DNA of 64,000 nucleotides, taken from positions 128,101,641-128,165,640 of the forward strand of contig NC_061862.1 in assembly GCF_907164915.1 (NCBI RefSeq), read 5' to 3'. Shown in pieces: positions 23,353 to 34,200 of the stretch. The notes beneath the pieces are model-generated. The model was not told the DNA's origin, did not search any database, and was given only the letters and a program-made list of their open reading frames with translations. The position numbers were made by a program, and so were the translations under genes. How positions within the stretch are numbered: position 1 is the first letter of the stretch; each line of letters begins with the position of its first letter. The stretch is from Impatiens glandulifera. Lineage: Eukaryota; Streptophyta; Magnoliopsida; Ericales; Balsaminaceae.

Positions 23353-24736
23353 CATCGCATACATTCGATGCATATACATTAAAAAGGGAGTTAATCACAC
23401 TCTGAGTTGACTCCTAAACCAAAAACTCTTAGTCAATACTAGGGGCATTTTTATTAAAATAAAAATGACTACAAGATCCTCACAGAGTCCCACTTGAGAA
23501 AATATAACGCCCAAAGCTAAAGTATTTTTCTCTTCGACTTATGATCTCAAAAGATTTTCAAAACATTCACACATACACAAACATTTTTCACAAGCATGTG
23601 CATGGAACTACGTTGGACCTGAATTCCCCTAGCAATGGGATACGTAGGCAGCTTGTATGAGCCCGGTCCTAAACATTTTCAAAAATCAAACCCTGTATCG
23701 ACACTAGGGGCATTTTATGAAAATGAAATGATTGAAAGATCCCCAAAGAGTTAAAGCCAACGAGAAATTGGGATCACAAATCTATCCAAAACAATCAAAC
23801 CTCTTGTGTCGAAACTAGGGGCATTTGTGGAAGATAAAAAAAAAGATAGACCCCTGATTTTTTTCTAATGCCAAGCGAACTGATGAGAGAGTGCAAGAAA
23901 TAAGTAGGGATGCGGGAAAATACGTTTCTCCCCAATGGATGTCTCTTGACGAACTAATGTAACTTGTGGAATCCGAGTAAAGCGCTTCGCAAATGGATCT
24001 ACCTCGAGCCTAGACGAAAGCTTAAACTACTGATGTTTAAGAGAGAGCTCATAAAAAGATGAATGCCCAAACTCGGAACCATGTCATCAACAAAGACGAT
24101 GTCTCGTCTCAATTGGAGGTCAAGTGCCAAAGATCTAAGACCTCAAGAAAAGTAAAATCAATTAAACAAAGACTGTGTTGGTTGAGATATGAAATACAAT
24201 ATTGTTGTTCATTTAGATTCTATCTAATTGCTAAGAAAGAACAAAGTGTTTGAATCTATCAGATACACCCCGGTCATAAAGAAAAGAGGCCGAATAAAAT
24301 AGAAAAATACTCGTAGAGGTTGAGATATTGAAATCACCATTTGTTGTTCATCTAGACTCTTGTCTAAATTGCCAATGCAAGAACAAGAATCTACCGATTC
24401 TATTAAATATACCCTGAGTATAAAAGAGCCCAAGGCCATAGAATCTTAAGCACACTGACCTCCGAATTTGAGAAGCGATGCTCAACCTCATGACGCGTGG
24501 TTGAAAGATTAAGCATTCGAGCGAACAAATCCATCGAAAAACTCAGGGCAAAACGTCTTGGCGAAAGACAAGTCCCCAAAAGTGACAGCATGAATCTCGA
24601 AGAACATCGATTACATGTGGTTTCCTCTCGACACACACTAAGGAAGAAAGTATGGAACCGATTCTTGAAAGTATTTCAAAACCGTTGAAGAAGACGCTAG
24701 TGTTTTGAAAATTAAGGAAGTCTAACTTCGAACTTA
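23353..24736 (+). other. Tat noncoding region between the two arrays
   Basis: No convincing gene is seen. It holds several loosely repeated blocks with the landmark cactaggggcatttt (about 23437, 23707, 23815), and the monomer-like segment near 23608. At 24185-24430 there are diverged duplicates around gttgagatat-gaaa and gttgttcat-tagac. Confidence 0.6.
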
Positions 24737-26118
24737 AATCACTAAACAAAGTTGTGATTAAAAAGTATTTCGCTAAACTGACCAGCGATACTCAAATCCA
24801 TATAATCACTAAGCAGAATTGTGATTAAAAAGTATTTCGCTAAACTGACCAGCGGCACTTAAATCTATATAATCACTAAGTAGAATTGTGATTAAATAGT
24901 ATTTCGCTAAACTGACCACCAATACTTAAATCTATATAATCACTAAGCAGAATTGTGATTAAATAGTATTTCGCTAAATTGACCAGCGATACTCAAATCC
25001 ATATAATCACTAAGCAGAATTGTGATTAAAAAGTGTTTCGCTAAACTGACCAGCGGCACTTAAATCTATATAATCACTAAGCAGAATTGTGATTAAATAG
25101 TATTTTGCTAAACTGACCAGCGATACTTAAATCTATATAATCACTAAGCAGAATTGTGATTAAATAGTATTTCGCTAAACTGACCAGCGATACTCAAATA
25201 CATATAATCACTAAGCAGAATTGTGATTAAAAAGTGTTTCGCTAAACTAACCAGCGGCACTTAAATCTATATAATCACTAAGCAGAATTGTGATTAAATA
25301 GTATTCGCTAAACTGACCAGCAATACTTAAATCTATATAATCACTAAGCAGAATTGTGATAAAATAGTATTTCGCTAAATTTACCAGCGATACTCGAATC
25401 CATATAATCACTAAGCAGAATTGTGATTAAAAAGTGTTTCGCTAAACTGACCAGCGACACTTAAATCTATATAATCACTAAGCAGAATTGTGATTAAATA
25501 GTATTTCGCTAAACTGACCAGCGATACTTAAATCTATATAATCACTAAGCAGAATTGTGATTAAAAAGTGTTTCGCTAAACTGACCAGCGGCACTTAAAT
25601 CTATATAATCACTAAGCAGAATTGTGATTAAATAGTATTTCGCTAAACTGATCAGCGATACTTAAATCTATATAATCACTAAACAGAATTGTGATTAAAT
25701 AGTATTTCGCTAAACTGACCAGCGATACCTAAATCTATAATAATCACTAAGTAGAGTTGTGATTAAAGAGTATTTCGCTAAACTGACCAGCGATACTTAA
25801 ACCTATATAATCACTAAGCAGAATTGTGATTAAAAAGTGTTTCGCTAAACTGACCAGCGGCACTTAAATCTATATAATCACTAAGCAGAATTGTGATTAA
25901 ATAGTATTTCGCTAAACTGACCAACAATACCTAAATCTATAATAATCACTAAGTAGAGTTGTGATTAAATAGTATTTCGCTAAACTGACCAGCGATACTT
26001 AAACCTATATAATCACTAAGCAGAGTTGGGATTAAAAAGTGTTTCGCTAAACTGACCAGCGACACTTAAATCTATATAATCACTAAGTAGAATTGTGATT
26101 AAATAGTATTTCGCTAAA
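24737..26118 (+). repeat. Tat satellite-like array 2 (67-68-bp monomer, about 20 copies)
   Basis: Monomers begin aatcactaagcagaattgtgatt and continue with agtatttcgctaaactgaccagcgatact. Each can form two hairpins, aatcac/gtgatt and agta..cgct/agcg..tact. Two variants alternate irregularly: agta paired with tact and agtg paired with cact. Six of the seven cact monomers (near 25030, 25231, 25431, 25566, 25835 and 26037) carry the matching agtg. The one near 24830 does not. Confidence 0.93.
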
Positions 26119-26470
26119 AAATACAATCAGCAAACTAAGTCAAGATGTGTACTCATGTACAATCCAAAGACTAGGCGAGGTGTGTAGAAATATGGTCGAA
26201 ACCACCAGGCTCGATCTACACGATCGATAAACCAGGAGCGATGCATATTCTAAACAAAGGTGAATCGTCAACGAGTGGATGATAAACTGACTTTGAAGAA
26301 TGAAGGGTAAATTACACGGGTCTCCCGAGAGACTCGTCAGGTTTGTTCTCTTTTCATTCAAGGAAGCCAAAAATAAACTATAAATTGGGTGTTTTCAAAA
26401 CGCAGTGCCTATTTTCAAGCTTGGACATGCATTTTTCTAAACCGAGTGTTTTCTACAAATTTTGTCCAAG
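26119..26470 (+). other. Tat region between array 2 and polypurine tract
   Basis: About 350 bp without repeats or recognisable coding sequence, leading to the polypurine tract. Confidence 0.5.
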
Positions 26471-26480
26471 AGGGGCATTC
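26468..26480 (+). promoter_or_regulatory. Tat polypurine tract
   Basis: aagaggggcattc lies immediately before the 3' LTR start tgtagacac. The purine run aagagggg would prime plus-strand DNA synthesis. Confidence 0.75.
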
Positions 26481-29261
26481 TGTAGACACTCATTTTTCAC
26501 ACCAAATTTTATAGTTTATGCTTTTCATAAATCTGAGTCTATAAAATTTTCTCGAATTCATTCACGGACTCATTGCACGATTTATATTAAAGACGATTAA
26601 TTTTTAAAACAATTGAGTTTTTGAAAATAATTGATTTTGGATTCTTAATAAAGTTAAGGTAGTAATTTGTCTATGTTACAACAGTTAGAGAAGTTATTAT
26701 ACTTAAAATATTCAAGGTTTTATTTAATTAATTACCTTGGGTATTTATAAAAAATAAAAATTAAAAAAATTATTTACAAAATATATATTAGCGTTTTTTA
26801 TAAAATTTCGTTAGGTATATTTTGTTAGATTAGTTAGATTAGATTTTGCAATTTGATTAAGTTAGTTAGTATTTTATTATAATTATAATTGTTCCTTAGA
26901 AATAGGAATAATTAATAATAATACAATTGTTTTTTTTAATTGTTTGTTTTAATTTTATTTCTTTTGTAGGATAAAGGGAAATGGGTCAATCCAAGATCCA
27001 CATGCAAGATCCAGATCAGATTTGTGAATAGAGATAGGAAGATCCAAATCAAAGACATATCAACCCAAAGTAAGGCCAAGGAAAGGATCCAATTGACGGA
27101 TCCGACCGGTCACCCGACTAATAGACCGACCCATGCCCAAGATTCGACCCATGAAATCAAATGTTAAAAGAGTTAGGTGAAGGCAACGGTCATCTTATTG
27201 ATGGTGAAAATCACAAATCTTGAAATGACGATTCTATCATGTGCGGTCAAAAGAAAATAAAAAAAGTTGCTAAAAAAGAAGAGGAAGTGGCAAGAGAGAA
27301 AGTTTCAACGTAGAAGAAAAGATTGAAGACTTGGTTATTTTTTTAATTATAAAATTAAAATGACCAAGTAATACATCATTATTGAATAAAGATTAAATCC
27401 CATTGGATTGAAAACTTGATTTAGTGACATGTCAATTGGAGATTGCTCCATTATTTTAAACATTTGTAAATGTTTAAAATAGTTTTCTTTCCAACGGTCA
27501 AGTTTGTTAAATGGGCCTTTGGGCCTAGGGTTTCATAGCTTTGCCTATAAATACCCCTCTTAACACCCTAGCAAAGGAACTTCAACTTTCGACCTTCAAT
27601 CTTCACCTTCTTCTCTCTCTTTACACATTAGGCTGCCGAATTAGACCCTACTTTTCTAAAAAACCTAAGCAAGAGCACCAACTAGATTTGTTGAGTCACA
27701 AGTCTCTTGATTAGGGTTTTCATTTTTTTGCAAGGATATAAAGAGTAACCCTTTGTAAGCTCTTTTTCCTTTCTTTTGTTTATTTAAATTTGAATTTGAA
27801 TTTTACTTTCATTTGATTTTTATTTTCTTTGTACTTTATATTATGCATGATTTCCTTTAAATTTATTGTTTTGATAGGCGTGTAGGTTTTATTTATGTAC
27901 CTTAATCATGTAAATAAGTAGAATAGAAATAACATGTAAATAAATAAATAAAAAAACAGAAAAAGTTTTCAAAAACACTACCAAAATAAAAAAAATGTAA
28001 AATTTGCCTTATTTTGTATAGTTGATTTTTTTATTCTTTTAAGTAACTAGATCTAAGTTTTTTTTTATTTATATAAATGTTTAATTGTATTATTATAATT
28101 TTTCTGGAAAGTTTCATGTTAATTGGGATCCATTTGGATCACCAAATAATTTTTTTTTTAGCTAGGGATTAGGTGGAAAAACCAAAAAAACAGCAAGTTA
28201 TTCTACAAGGAGACGCATGTTATTCAGCCTTCCAGCACTTCTCCCAGGGTCTCGGCGCTTTCCAGACGACGCTTGCTCTGCTCCAGCTGCTGCTGAATCA
28301 GACTTCTGACGCACGCTTGCTGCAGTCTTCAACTTTTTTATTTTTTTTATTTGTTTATTTGTTTATTTTTTTTTATTTCTGCATTTTAGATTTAGGTTTA
28401 TTTTTTGTTGACATTTTTTTTTATTAGTTAAGAGTTTGTGGCTTGTTTGATCCTAGGTTAGAAAAAATTTTTTTTAATTAAATCCTAACTAAAATTGAAC
28501 TTAGCCCAAACTTAGACTTAGAATTTTCTTTAGACATATGACTTTTTTATTTTATTTTATTTTATTTATTATTATTTTATTATTTTATTATTATGTTCAT
28601 TATTATTTTTATTTAAATAAAAAAACTCCAAAATAGTAAAATTTTAGACCTTTAAATAATTCACTAAAGTTTCTTAAAAATTAATCTAGACTTAGGCCAA
28701 TTAATTTTTGATTAATAACTTGCCTAGTTTTGATTTTTAGGATAACTTTATGTGTGAATTATTTGCTCTCGTTTTCTTTTATCTTTGCTTATTTGTTTAT
28801 CTCATGCAAACTCATTAAATGCTTAAAATGGAAAATCCTAAAATGTAAAGCGTAAGAATGTTTTAAGAAATGCCAAATTAATTAGTAGAGACCTTAGGGG
28901 CGTTGTGGGACATAGCGTCTAAGAAACCCTTTCCCACACGTAACCAAACGCCGAACTCACATCTCTTAAATTCCTAATTTTTGAAATTAGGTGGCGACTC
29001 TCTAGTCGTGAGGTTAATTAATACTGAAAAAAGTTAAAAAAGGCCTATGACATACTTCCCATTAAAAAACTCCCAATCTCTCCCAGATTCGACGGGAAGG
29101 TAAGATATGGAGTTGTCTATAAAGCCTCGTTTTTAAAACTTAAATTTTTTCAACATTAAAATTAATTCCCCTCACGTTTTCAAAAAATAAATTTTTTAAA
29201 GAGTGCCCAGAATTTTCAAACTAGCTGATCAAAAGTCTTTTTTTTAAAAAAATCGATCACA
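26481..29261 (+). repeat. 3' LTR of the Tat element
   Basis: Nearly identical to 13281-16057, with the same TG start and ending gatcaca. The following bases accct repeat the left flank. Its TATA box is at 27546-27553. The short ORFs inside are not conserved coding sequence but translations of LTR DNA. Confidence 0.95.
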
Positions 29262-29265
29262 ACCC

Positions 29266-30960
29266 TTAGGTTTTTAGGGATATATTTCCGGATAGAGTTC
29301 CGGCTTCTTCGTCTTTGCTAGCTTCTCTTGTCACTTTTTTTCTTTTGGGCTTGTGTTTGGAGTTGAGTGTATGAGTTGTTTCCCTTAAGGTGTTTTTTTG
29401 ACAACGTTGCGGCTTTTTTTGGTTTTGGAGCTCATGGTTTTTTGAAATGTTTTGGCTTTCTCTATCATCCACGTCGACGTCAGGCTTTTCGAACCTAATT
29501 AGTGAGAAAAGGGTCTTGGTTTTAGACTCTGTGGGATCGAGATCAGTTTGGTTCTCGTTCACGTGTTCGTTGTGACTTTCATTTGTTTTGAGGATTTCAA
29601 TATAAGATTTCTTAACCACCTTGAGATTTTCTTGTTCAGGGGTGGCCACAGGTTTCTTTTGTTTTTCACCATCCTCTTTTTTCGGCTGCTCGTACATGAC
29701 CTCAATGGCAATCATGTTTCCATTCTATCATCTTAACTCGAATTTGTCTGGTTTTGTACTCGTTGAATCGATCTCTATCCAAATGCGGCCAAACGTGACT
29801 CGTTCAAACGTGTTAAAGTCGGGATCGAGCTTAAGTGACTTTCCAATGAGTCTGGTGAGGTAGGCAAGTGCTTTGACATTACAAAGGTGCGGTGAAATAT
29901 TTCTTAGTCTCACCCACACTTTTTTCGGATTCTGGCAGTTTACTATTAATGTCCATTTAGCGAGCTTGGAACATAAGTTGAACATGAAGGTGAAATCTGA
30001 GTCAGTAATGGCTTGGGCTTTGGTCTTTGTGCCAAAAGTGAGGAAGAAATAGCCAAAGTCGTTGACTTTGACTTTTTTAAGTCTCTTTGGCGGCCTTGAT
30101 TGCTTGGAATGGGGCCTTGTGGGTGCCCATGAAGTGACTGACGACAATCGCTTCCAATCGTTGACGCATCCCTTTTTAATTTCTAATGGGAGTTCGATTT
30201 GGAGCGGGTGTTCGAGGGTTTTAATTTTTAGGCTAGGATCCACATTGAGCTTCTCTCCATTAGCTGTCCCGTTTTTTCCCCAAACCTTATTGGTTTGCCA
30301 TATTCGATTTACATTTGTTTGTGTAGTGTAGGCATAGGTTTTGGGATACTTGTAGAACTCTCTCATTACACTAACCGACCAAAGAACGATTTCCTCGTAT
30401 TTGTCTTTGTCGGATGAGTTCCAATCTTGCTCGAATCAGATTTTGAATTGGCAAATGATTTGCTCGCTCCTTTCATTGGTCATGACAAGTTCATGCCTTT
30501 GAAACTAGGCGAGAGATTTGAGAATTTGGTTCCAAATGCCCTCCAGATTTGCGATTTCATTTCGTCCCATGGTCCACGATTTATCAGGGTTTTGAGAGGT
30601 CGAGGTAGGGATGTCGTGACATGCCTTAGTGGCTGAGGTGTGTCCGACTAGAAAAACAGCATCGTGACCAGTTAGGGTGGCAGCAACGTGGTCTATCGGA
30701 GGAGTAGTGCTACTGGTTTGGTTGATAGCCGCCAGGACGGTTGGGGTGGAGGATACATGATCGGTCAAGGGAGGGGCGTCATGGTTAAGAGATGAGTGGG
30801 AAGATGGGCACGACCGATAGATAGACTAGCCATGTGAGTGGTCGATGCAACAGTTGGATTGAAGAAAGTGGCATCTTCATCAACAGCGTTGTGACCGGTC
30901 GGACACCTAGAAGAAGTGGCAGCCCTTTCAGCCAATTTCTCCATATTCCCTTTATTTTTC
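29266..30960 (-). pseudogene. LINE ORF1 protein (DUF4283 type) of LINE C
   Basis: One minus-strand frame runs from about 30960 (start uncertain) to a TGA at 29266, broken by in-frame stops near 30503, 30440 and 29725. It contains WTMGRNEIANLEGIWNQI, then the DUF4283 core (LQIELPLEIKKGCVNDWKRL; FGYFFLTFGTKTKA; VWVRLRNISPHLCNVKALAYL; IGKSLKLDPDF; FGRIWIEIDS), matching block by block the ORF1 of LINE B. The tail is lysine-rich (KHKPKRKK). These proteins bind LINE RNA. The stop is almost at the Tat insertion point, so the region beyond it is only a short 3' UTR, with no ORF2. Confidence 0.82.
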
Positions 30961-31284
30961 CTTATGCTTTTAGGTTAGTTGAGGAGATTGGTCGAACGGA
31001 GGTTGGTCGAGTGTAGACTCATCGTGGCTCAGCCTGCGCAGTAGACAACCAAATGCCTTAACAACTATCAACAATTAAGACCTGCATCAGAAATCAACAA
31101 CAGTAATCTATAGCAACAAATGAAAATAAAGGAGCCAGGAAAAAGCCACCCAACCTATATCAGCCTAATTGAGGAGCAAACTGCACATTAAACGACAACC
31201 ACCATATCCCAAAAAAGCCGCCAAAAAATCCAGAAACCAGAAACAACAGTCAAAGTCAACTTCACAACAGAACGTCGCTAGACA

Positions 31285-31480
31285 GTATCGTGTTGTTCAT
31301 GTAGATCGGGTTGTGCCGCTTGTGCCTATTGTGTCGCTCGTGTCGATCGTGTTGTGTCGCCTGTGCCAATCGCACTTCCTTTTATTAATGCTGATTTCGG
31401 CGCCGATTTTATGACTTCCGACTCAAGATAATATCGTGTCGTCTATGTCAATCGTGTCGTGGATGTGCCTATCTTGTCGT
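31285..31480 (-). repeat. 9-bp minisatellite in the 5' region of LINE C
   Basis: On the minus strand, 9-mers such as GACACGAGC, GACACAATA, GGCACAAGC and GGCACAACC run in phase, with a second block at 31430-31480. Between the blocks is a unique stretch (31380-31430). The consensus is that of the spacer minisatellites and of the LINE B 5' end. Confidence 0.75.
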
Positions 31481-31493
31481 CGTGCCGAGTCTA

Positions 31494-31520
31494 GATCTAT
31501 CTTAGGTGATTAGGGAAGGT
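31494..31520 (+). pseudogene. N-acetylglucosamine kinase-like fragment, continuation of exon 3
   Basis: gatctatcttaggtgat continues the exon cut at 13219. It encodes the family motif ILGDWG with the Trp codon changed to TAG. Similarity ends within a few codons, so the captured piece stops or decays here. The remainder to about 32080 shows no recognisable exon. Confidence 0.6.
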
Positions 31521-32082
31521 ATTAACTAGTTTACTTTTATCTCACCATTTATATTTAATCAAGTATTCTTTATTTGAATCTTTGGAACAAAAGTTACATC
31601 AAGGATTGGGCAGAAATTGAAGATAGCAGTAAAATGCTTGTTGTTTCCAAAAGCTAAGATTTCATGTATTGCCTAGAAATGACTTGGGGATAATTTAGCA
31701 TCTATGAATAAACATAAATAGAGGTAAATAAGACACATGTGTCCGAAGCTCATGAAATTTAGGATGAAAGACTTGAAATATCCCACCGATGTTAGCAAAA
31801 TTGGTGATATTAATAAGTAGTCTGAATGTAGCAAACATCTTGAGCTCGTCGTAGTTTCAGATAATACCCTTTTGAAAAAAGAAAAAATATAGCATATATT
31901 GTTTATCTGAGTATATTCACCACAAACATGTAAGTTTCTATTATCAAACTTAAATAATGATTATAGTTTAATTTATCTTAATAATGATTTATGGATAGGA
32001 TCTAGATTATAGTATGATTTTTGTTGCTTTATTTGGTACATAAATTATTTTCTAGATCATTATCCTAGTTATAATGTATTTT
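31521..32082. other. Unassigned stretch inside the CACTA-like element
   Basis: AT-rich sequence with no domain recognised. It may be intron or flank of either captured gene. Confidence 0.4.
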
Positions 32083-32800
32083 CTTTGTTATGGGCATGCC
32101 TTTTGAAGTTATGTATTATCCAAGGGTTGGCCGTTCTGAGTTTGTGGTTAAGGCCGAGTTGGTGGAAGAGTCTCTTCGATTGTACTGGGCTGGAGGAACA
32201 AGAGTGAAGATGGCTGTTGAGACTAAAGATTCATCGAGATGAGATGGTGTTAGGGCACAGTTTTATCTATGGTGTATGACGATTGTCCATGGAGTGTCTC
32301 TCCATGGAGGATCCTTCAGGTATGATATTGAATTTGTTTGTGGTTTATTAGATTGTAAATGTTTATATCTTCTTTTATATTATGTGGGTGCAGGTTCAAT
32401 GGGATAAATCAGATGTCCTGCATAAAGTGAACATAGTAAGCCCTTTGCATGTGGAATACGTTCTGCCCACACCGCATTGCATTCCACCACTCTCCCCCAG
32501 CTAAGAAATGCAGGTTTCCTCTGTATTGTGAATCACAAGTAGTGGATGTAGGAGAAAACGTCTTCTATCACATGACAGGATTAAGTAGCCCAATGAATTC
32601 CAACAACCGTTCATCATAGACGGCTGATTATTCATTTCCTGTTGGCATGCAGGGAGCCATGAAAGATCAGTTATTTTTAACCGCTTTTCCTAACATCATA
32701 GATACCACGAATCATTCAATGGAAAGTAGGATGTTGTATGCAACTCAGAAGTTGGGAACTGTATCTACTGAATTGAGCATTGCTTCCACTTCCGAAATTT
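32083..32800 (+). pseudogene. Auxin response factor fragment (class C, ARF10/16/17-like)
   Basis: Two exons of the auxin-response domain are visible. Exon 1 (about 32098-32317) encodes [20 protein letters not shown], then [12 protein letters not shown], then after a frame shift CPWSVSPWRILQ. A GT donor follows at 32318 and an AG acceptor at about 32392. Exon 2 reads VQWDKSDVLHKVNIVSPLHVEYVLPTP and a less conserved tail to about 32700. ARF proteins bind auxin-response elements in promoters in the nucleus. The piece lacks the B3 DNA-binding domain and the PB1 domain. A stop after DSSR, the frame shift and later stops show it is not functional. The intron is retained, so genomic DNA was captured. 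Confidence 0.8.
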
Positions 32801-33869
32801 TCTCTTGAGAGTCAGAACAATATGCCTTTCTTTCGCAATGGACTGATTGAAGAACCTAACCTATGAGACATGACTCATCAAAAGATATTGCTAATTATTT
32901 CATATTGTTTGGTAAGATGATCCATGTCAAAACTCCTACTAAGAATTGATTTTTATAGAAAAGGGACTCTTGACAAGTATTTGAAACCCTTCTCTTGACC
33001 ATGTTCAAAGTAGTACATAATAACCGGGGTTGGTGTCTGCGGTGAAGGACTCTCAGGTTTTGCCCCAATTAAAGAATTCACAGGTACATATATACCATTG
33101 CCCATAGATATATGCTTAGTTAGCATAATGAAATTCTGAGAAATCTGACTTGAAATTGTGTTATCTATTCATAGCACATGTATGCATAGAATGAAGCCTG
33201 AATTAATTTTAGTAGTTGTGTGGAATATATGTCATATGTGGCAAACTGGCAATATGTGATTTAGAGCTATTAATTCATTTCATTTTCTTAATTGTTCTCT
33301 TTCCATGTGTAATATCAACTATTTGCAATTAATTCATCAACCACAAAACATTATTTTCTCATGTTATCAAAGCAATAAAGATTCTAGATGTTTTAAAATG
33401 TTCTAGGGCCTACACATCTTTTCAACCACACAACCTTCAGCACATCCAAGAACCAAGGGAAAAAATGTTGAATTCACATTGTGGTACTTTCATTTAGGAC
33501 ACCCAAACATCTAGATCATAATTAGATTCTTTTTTAGATCATGTTCTAGATTATTTTTTAGATCATTATAAAGTTCTAAATGTTAGAAAACATAAAGTTC
33601 TAAAGTTTTGGTCTTCAAGTATTTTTGAAAATATAAAGTTCTAAATACTCATGTCCTTAGATTGATTTGTTGTTACAAATCCTTATAAGTGACATATAGT
33701 AGAATGCCTTGAGGTATAAAATGATGTCACACTTTGCTTCTTCAAACGATGGCATATACCTGCTGCACCAAAGAAGGAGATGATCCAGTTTCTGAAATGG
33801 GTGAGAAAGAGACTTGCTAAATGTATAAAATTATAATAAAATTACATTTTTTATTTTTTTTGTTTTCAA
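32801..33869. other. Unassigned interior of the CACTA-like element
   Basis: About 1.1 kb with no convincing gene. It includes degenerate direct repeats with aaagttctaaa near 33570-33650. It may include the non-conserved 3' part or flank of the captured ARF gene. Confidence 0.4.
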
Positions 33870-34160
33870 TAAAGGAAGTGGCGATTTATTAACCAATCGC
33901 TAATTTTTTATTTTTTTGATAAAGGAAATTGCGATTGGTATACTAACCAATCGCCAAAGACTAAAGGGAAATTGCGATTGGTATGCAAACTAATCGTCAT
34001 AGAGTAAAGGGAAATTGTGATAGATGTACTAACCAATTGCCATAGGGAAATTGCGAGTGGACATTCACCAATCGTCGTTGCCAATTAAGGCCACAACGAG
34101 AACACCTTTACCGATTGATGGCGATTGGTTTGGATGTGAATAAAGAATAGTTTACCAATC
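33870..34160. repeat. Right subterminal repeats (gcgattggt / accaatcgc)
   Basis: At least eight copies of gcgattggt or accaatcgc variants occur in both orientations, often as pairs separated by a few bases (gcgattggtatactaaccaatcgcc). Together with the ACTAGTG terminus 20 bases further on they resemble the subterminal region of a CACTA element, where transposase usually binds. Confidence 0.7.
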
Positions 34161-34170
34161 CCTAGAAGGT

Positions 34171-34183
34171 CTTTTTACTAGTG
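34171..34183. repeat. Right terminal inverted repeat of the CACTA-like element
   Basis: ctttttactagtg is the reverse complement of a CACTAG-type terminus. The next bases, catctcgagatcg, resemble array sequence gtcttgagatcg. Confidence 0.6.
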
Positions 34184-34200
34184 CATCTCGAGATCGTGAT

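Larger units (their letters stand above)
13281..29261 (+). mobile_element. Tat-lineage Ty3/gypsy LTR retrotransposon, complete boundaries
   Basis: Two LTRs of 2,777 and 2,781 bp bound an element of 15,981 bp, flanked by the duplication accct (13276-13280, 29262-29266). Between the LTRs are a primer-binding site, a remnant gag, RT with RNase H, a second RNase H, integrase, a long noncoding region with two tandem arrays, and a polypurine tract. The dual RNase H and the long array-bearing 3' region mark the Tat (Ogre/Retand-like) lineage. LTR copies differ at roughly 1-2% of sites by eye, so the insertion is recent. The target was the short 3' UTR of LINE C. Confidence 0.95.
13220..31493 (-). 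mobile_element. LINE C: ORF1-only LINE, split by the Tat element
   Basis: The poly(A) end is at 13221-13230 (T run on plus) and the 5' end near 31493. The flanks are gacctat (13213-13219) and gatctat (31494-31500), a probable 7-bp target duplication with one change. The kinase exon interrupted at 13219 resumes at 31494, which confirms an insertion. Without the Tat element and its duplication it measures about 2.3 kb. It has a 5' region with the 9-bp minisatellite, ORF1, and only about 65 bp between the ORF1 stop and the A tail. There is no ORF2. The 3' tail resembles those of LINEs A and B. Confidence 0.78.
11873..34183. mobile_element. CACTA-like element carrying host gene fragments (left terminus lost)
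   Basis: The right terminus reads ctttttactagtg (34171-34183), the reverse complement of CACTAGTAAAAAG, which fits a CACTA transposon end. It is followed within a few bases by array gene b. Subterminal repeats with the core accaatcgc/gcgattggt occupy both sides (11873-12110 and 33870-34160). Between them lie N-acetylglucosamine kinase exons (12449-13219 and 31494-31520) and auxin response factor exons (32083-32700). Excluding the nested LINE C and Tat insertions the element is about 4 kb. No transposase was seen. The left inverted repeat is not visible and seems deleted with adjoining array sequence, so no target duplication can be confirmed. Confidence 0.6.

Noticed and set aside
28173..28427. 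84-codon ORF in the Tat 3' LTR
   Set aside because: The equivalent in the 5' LTR has a different start and frame, and the second half is homopolymeric T; it is LTR DNA.
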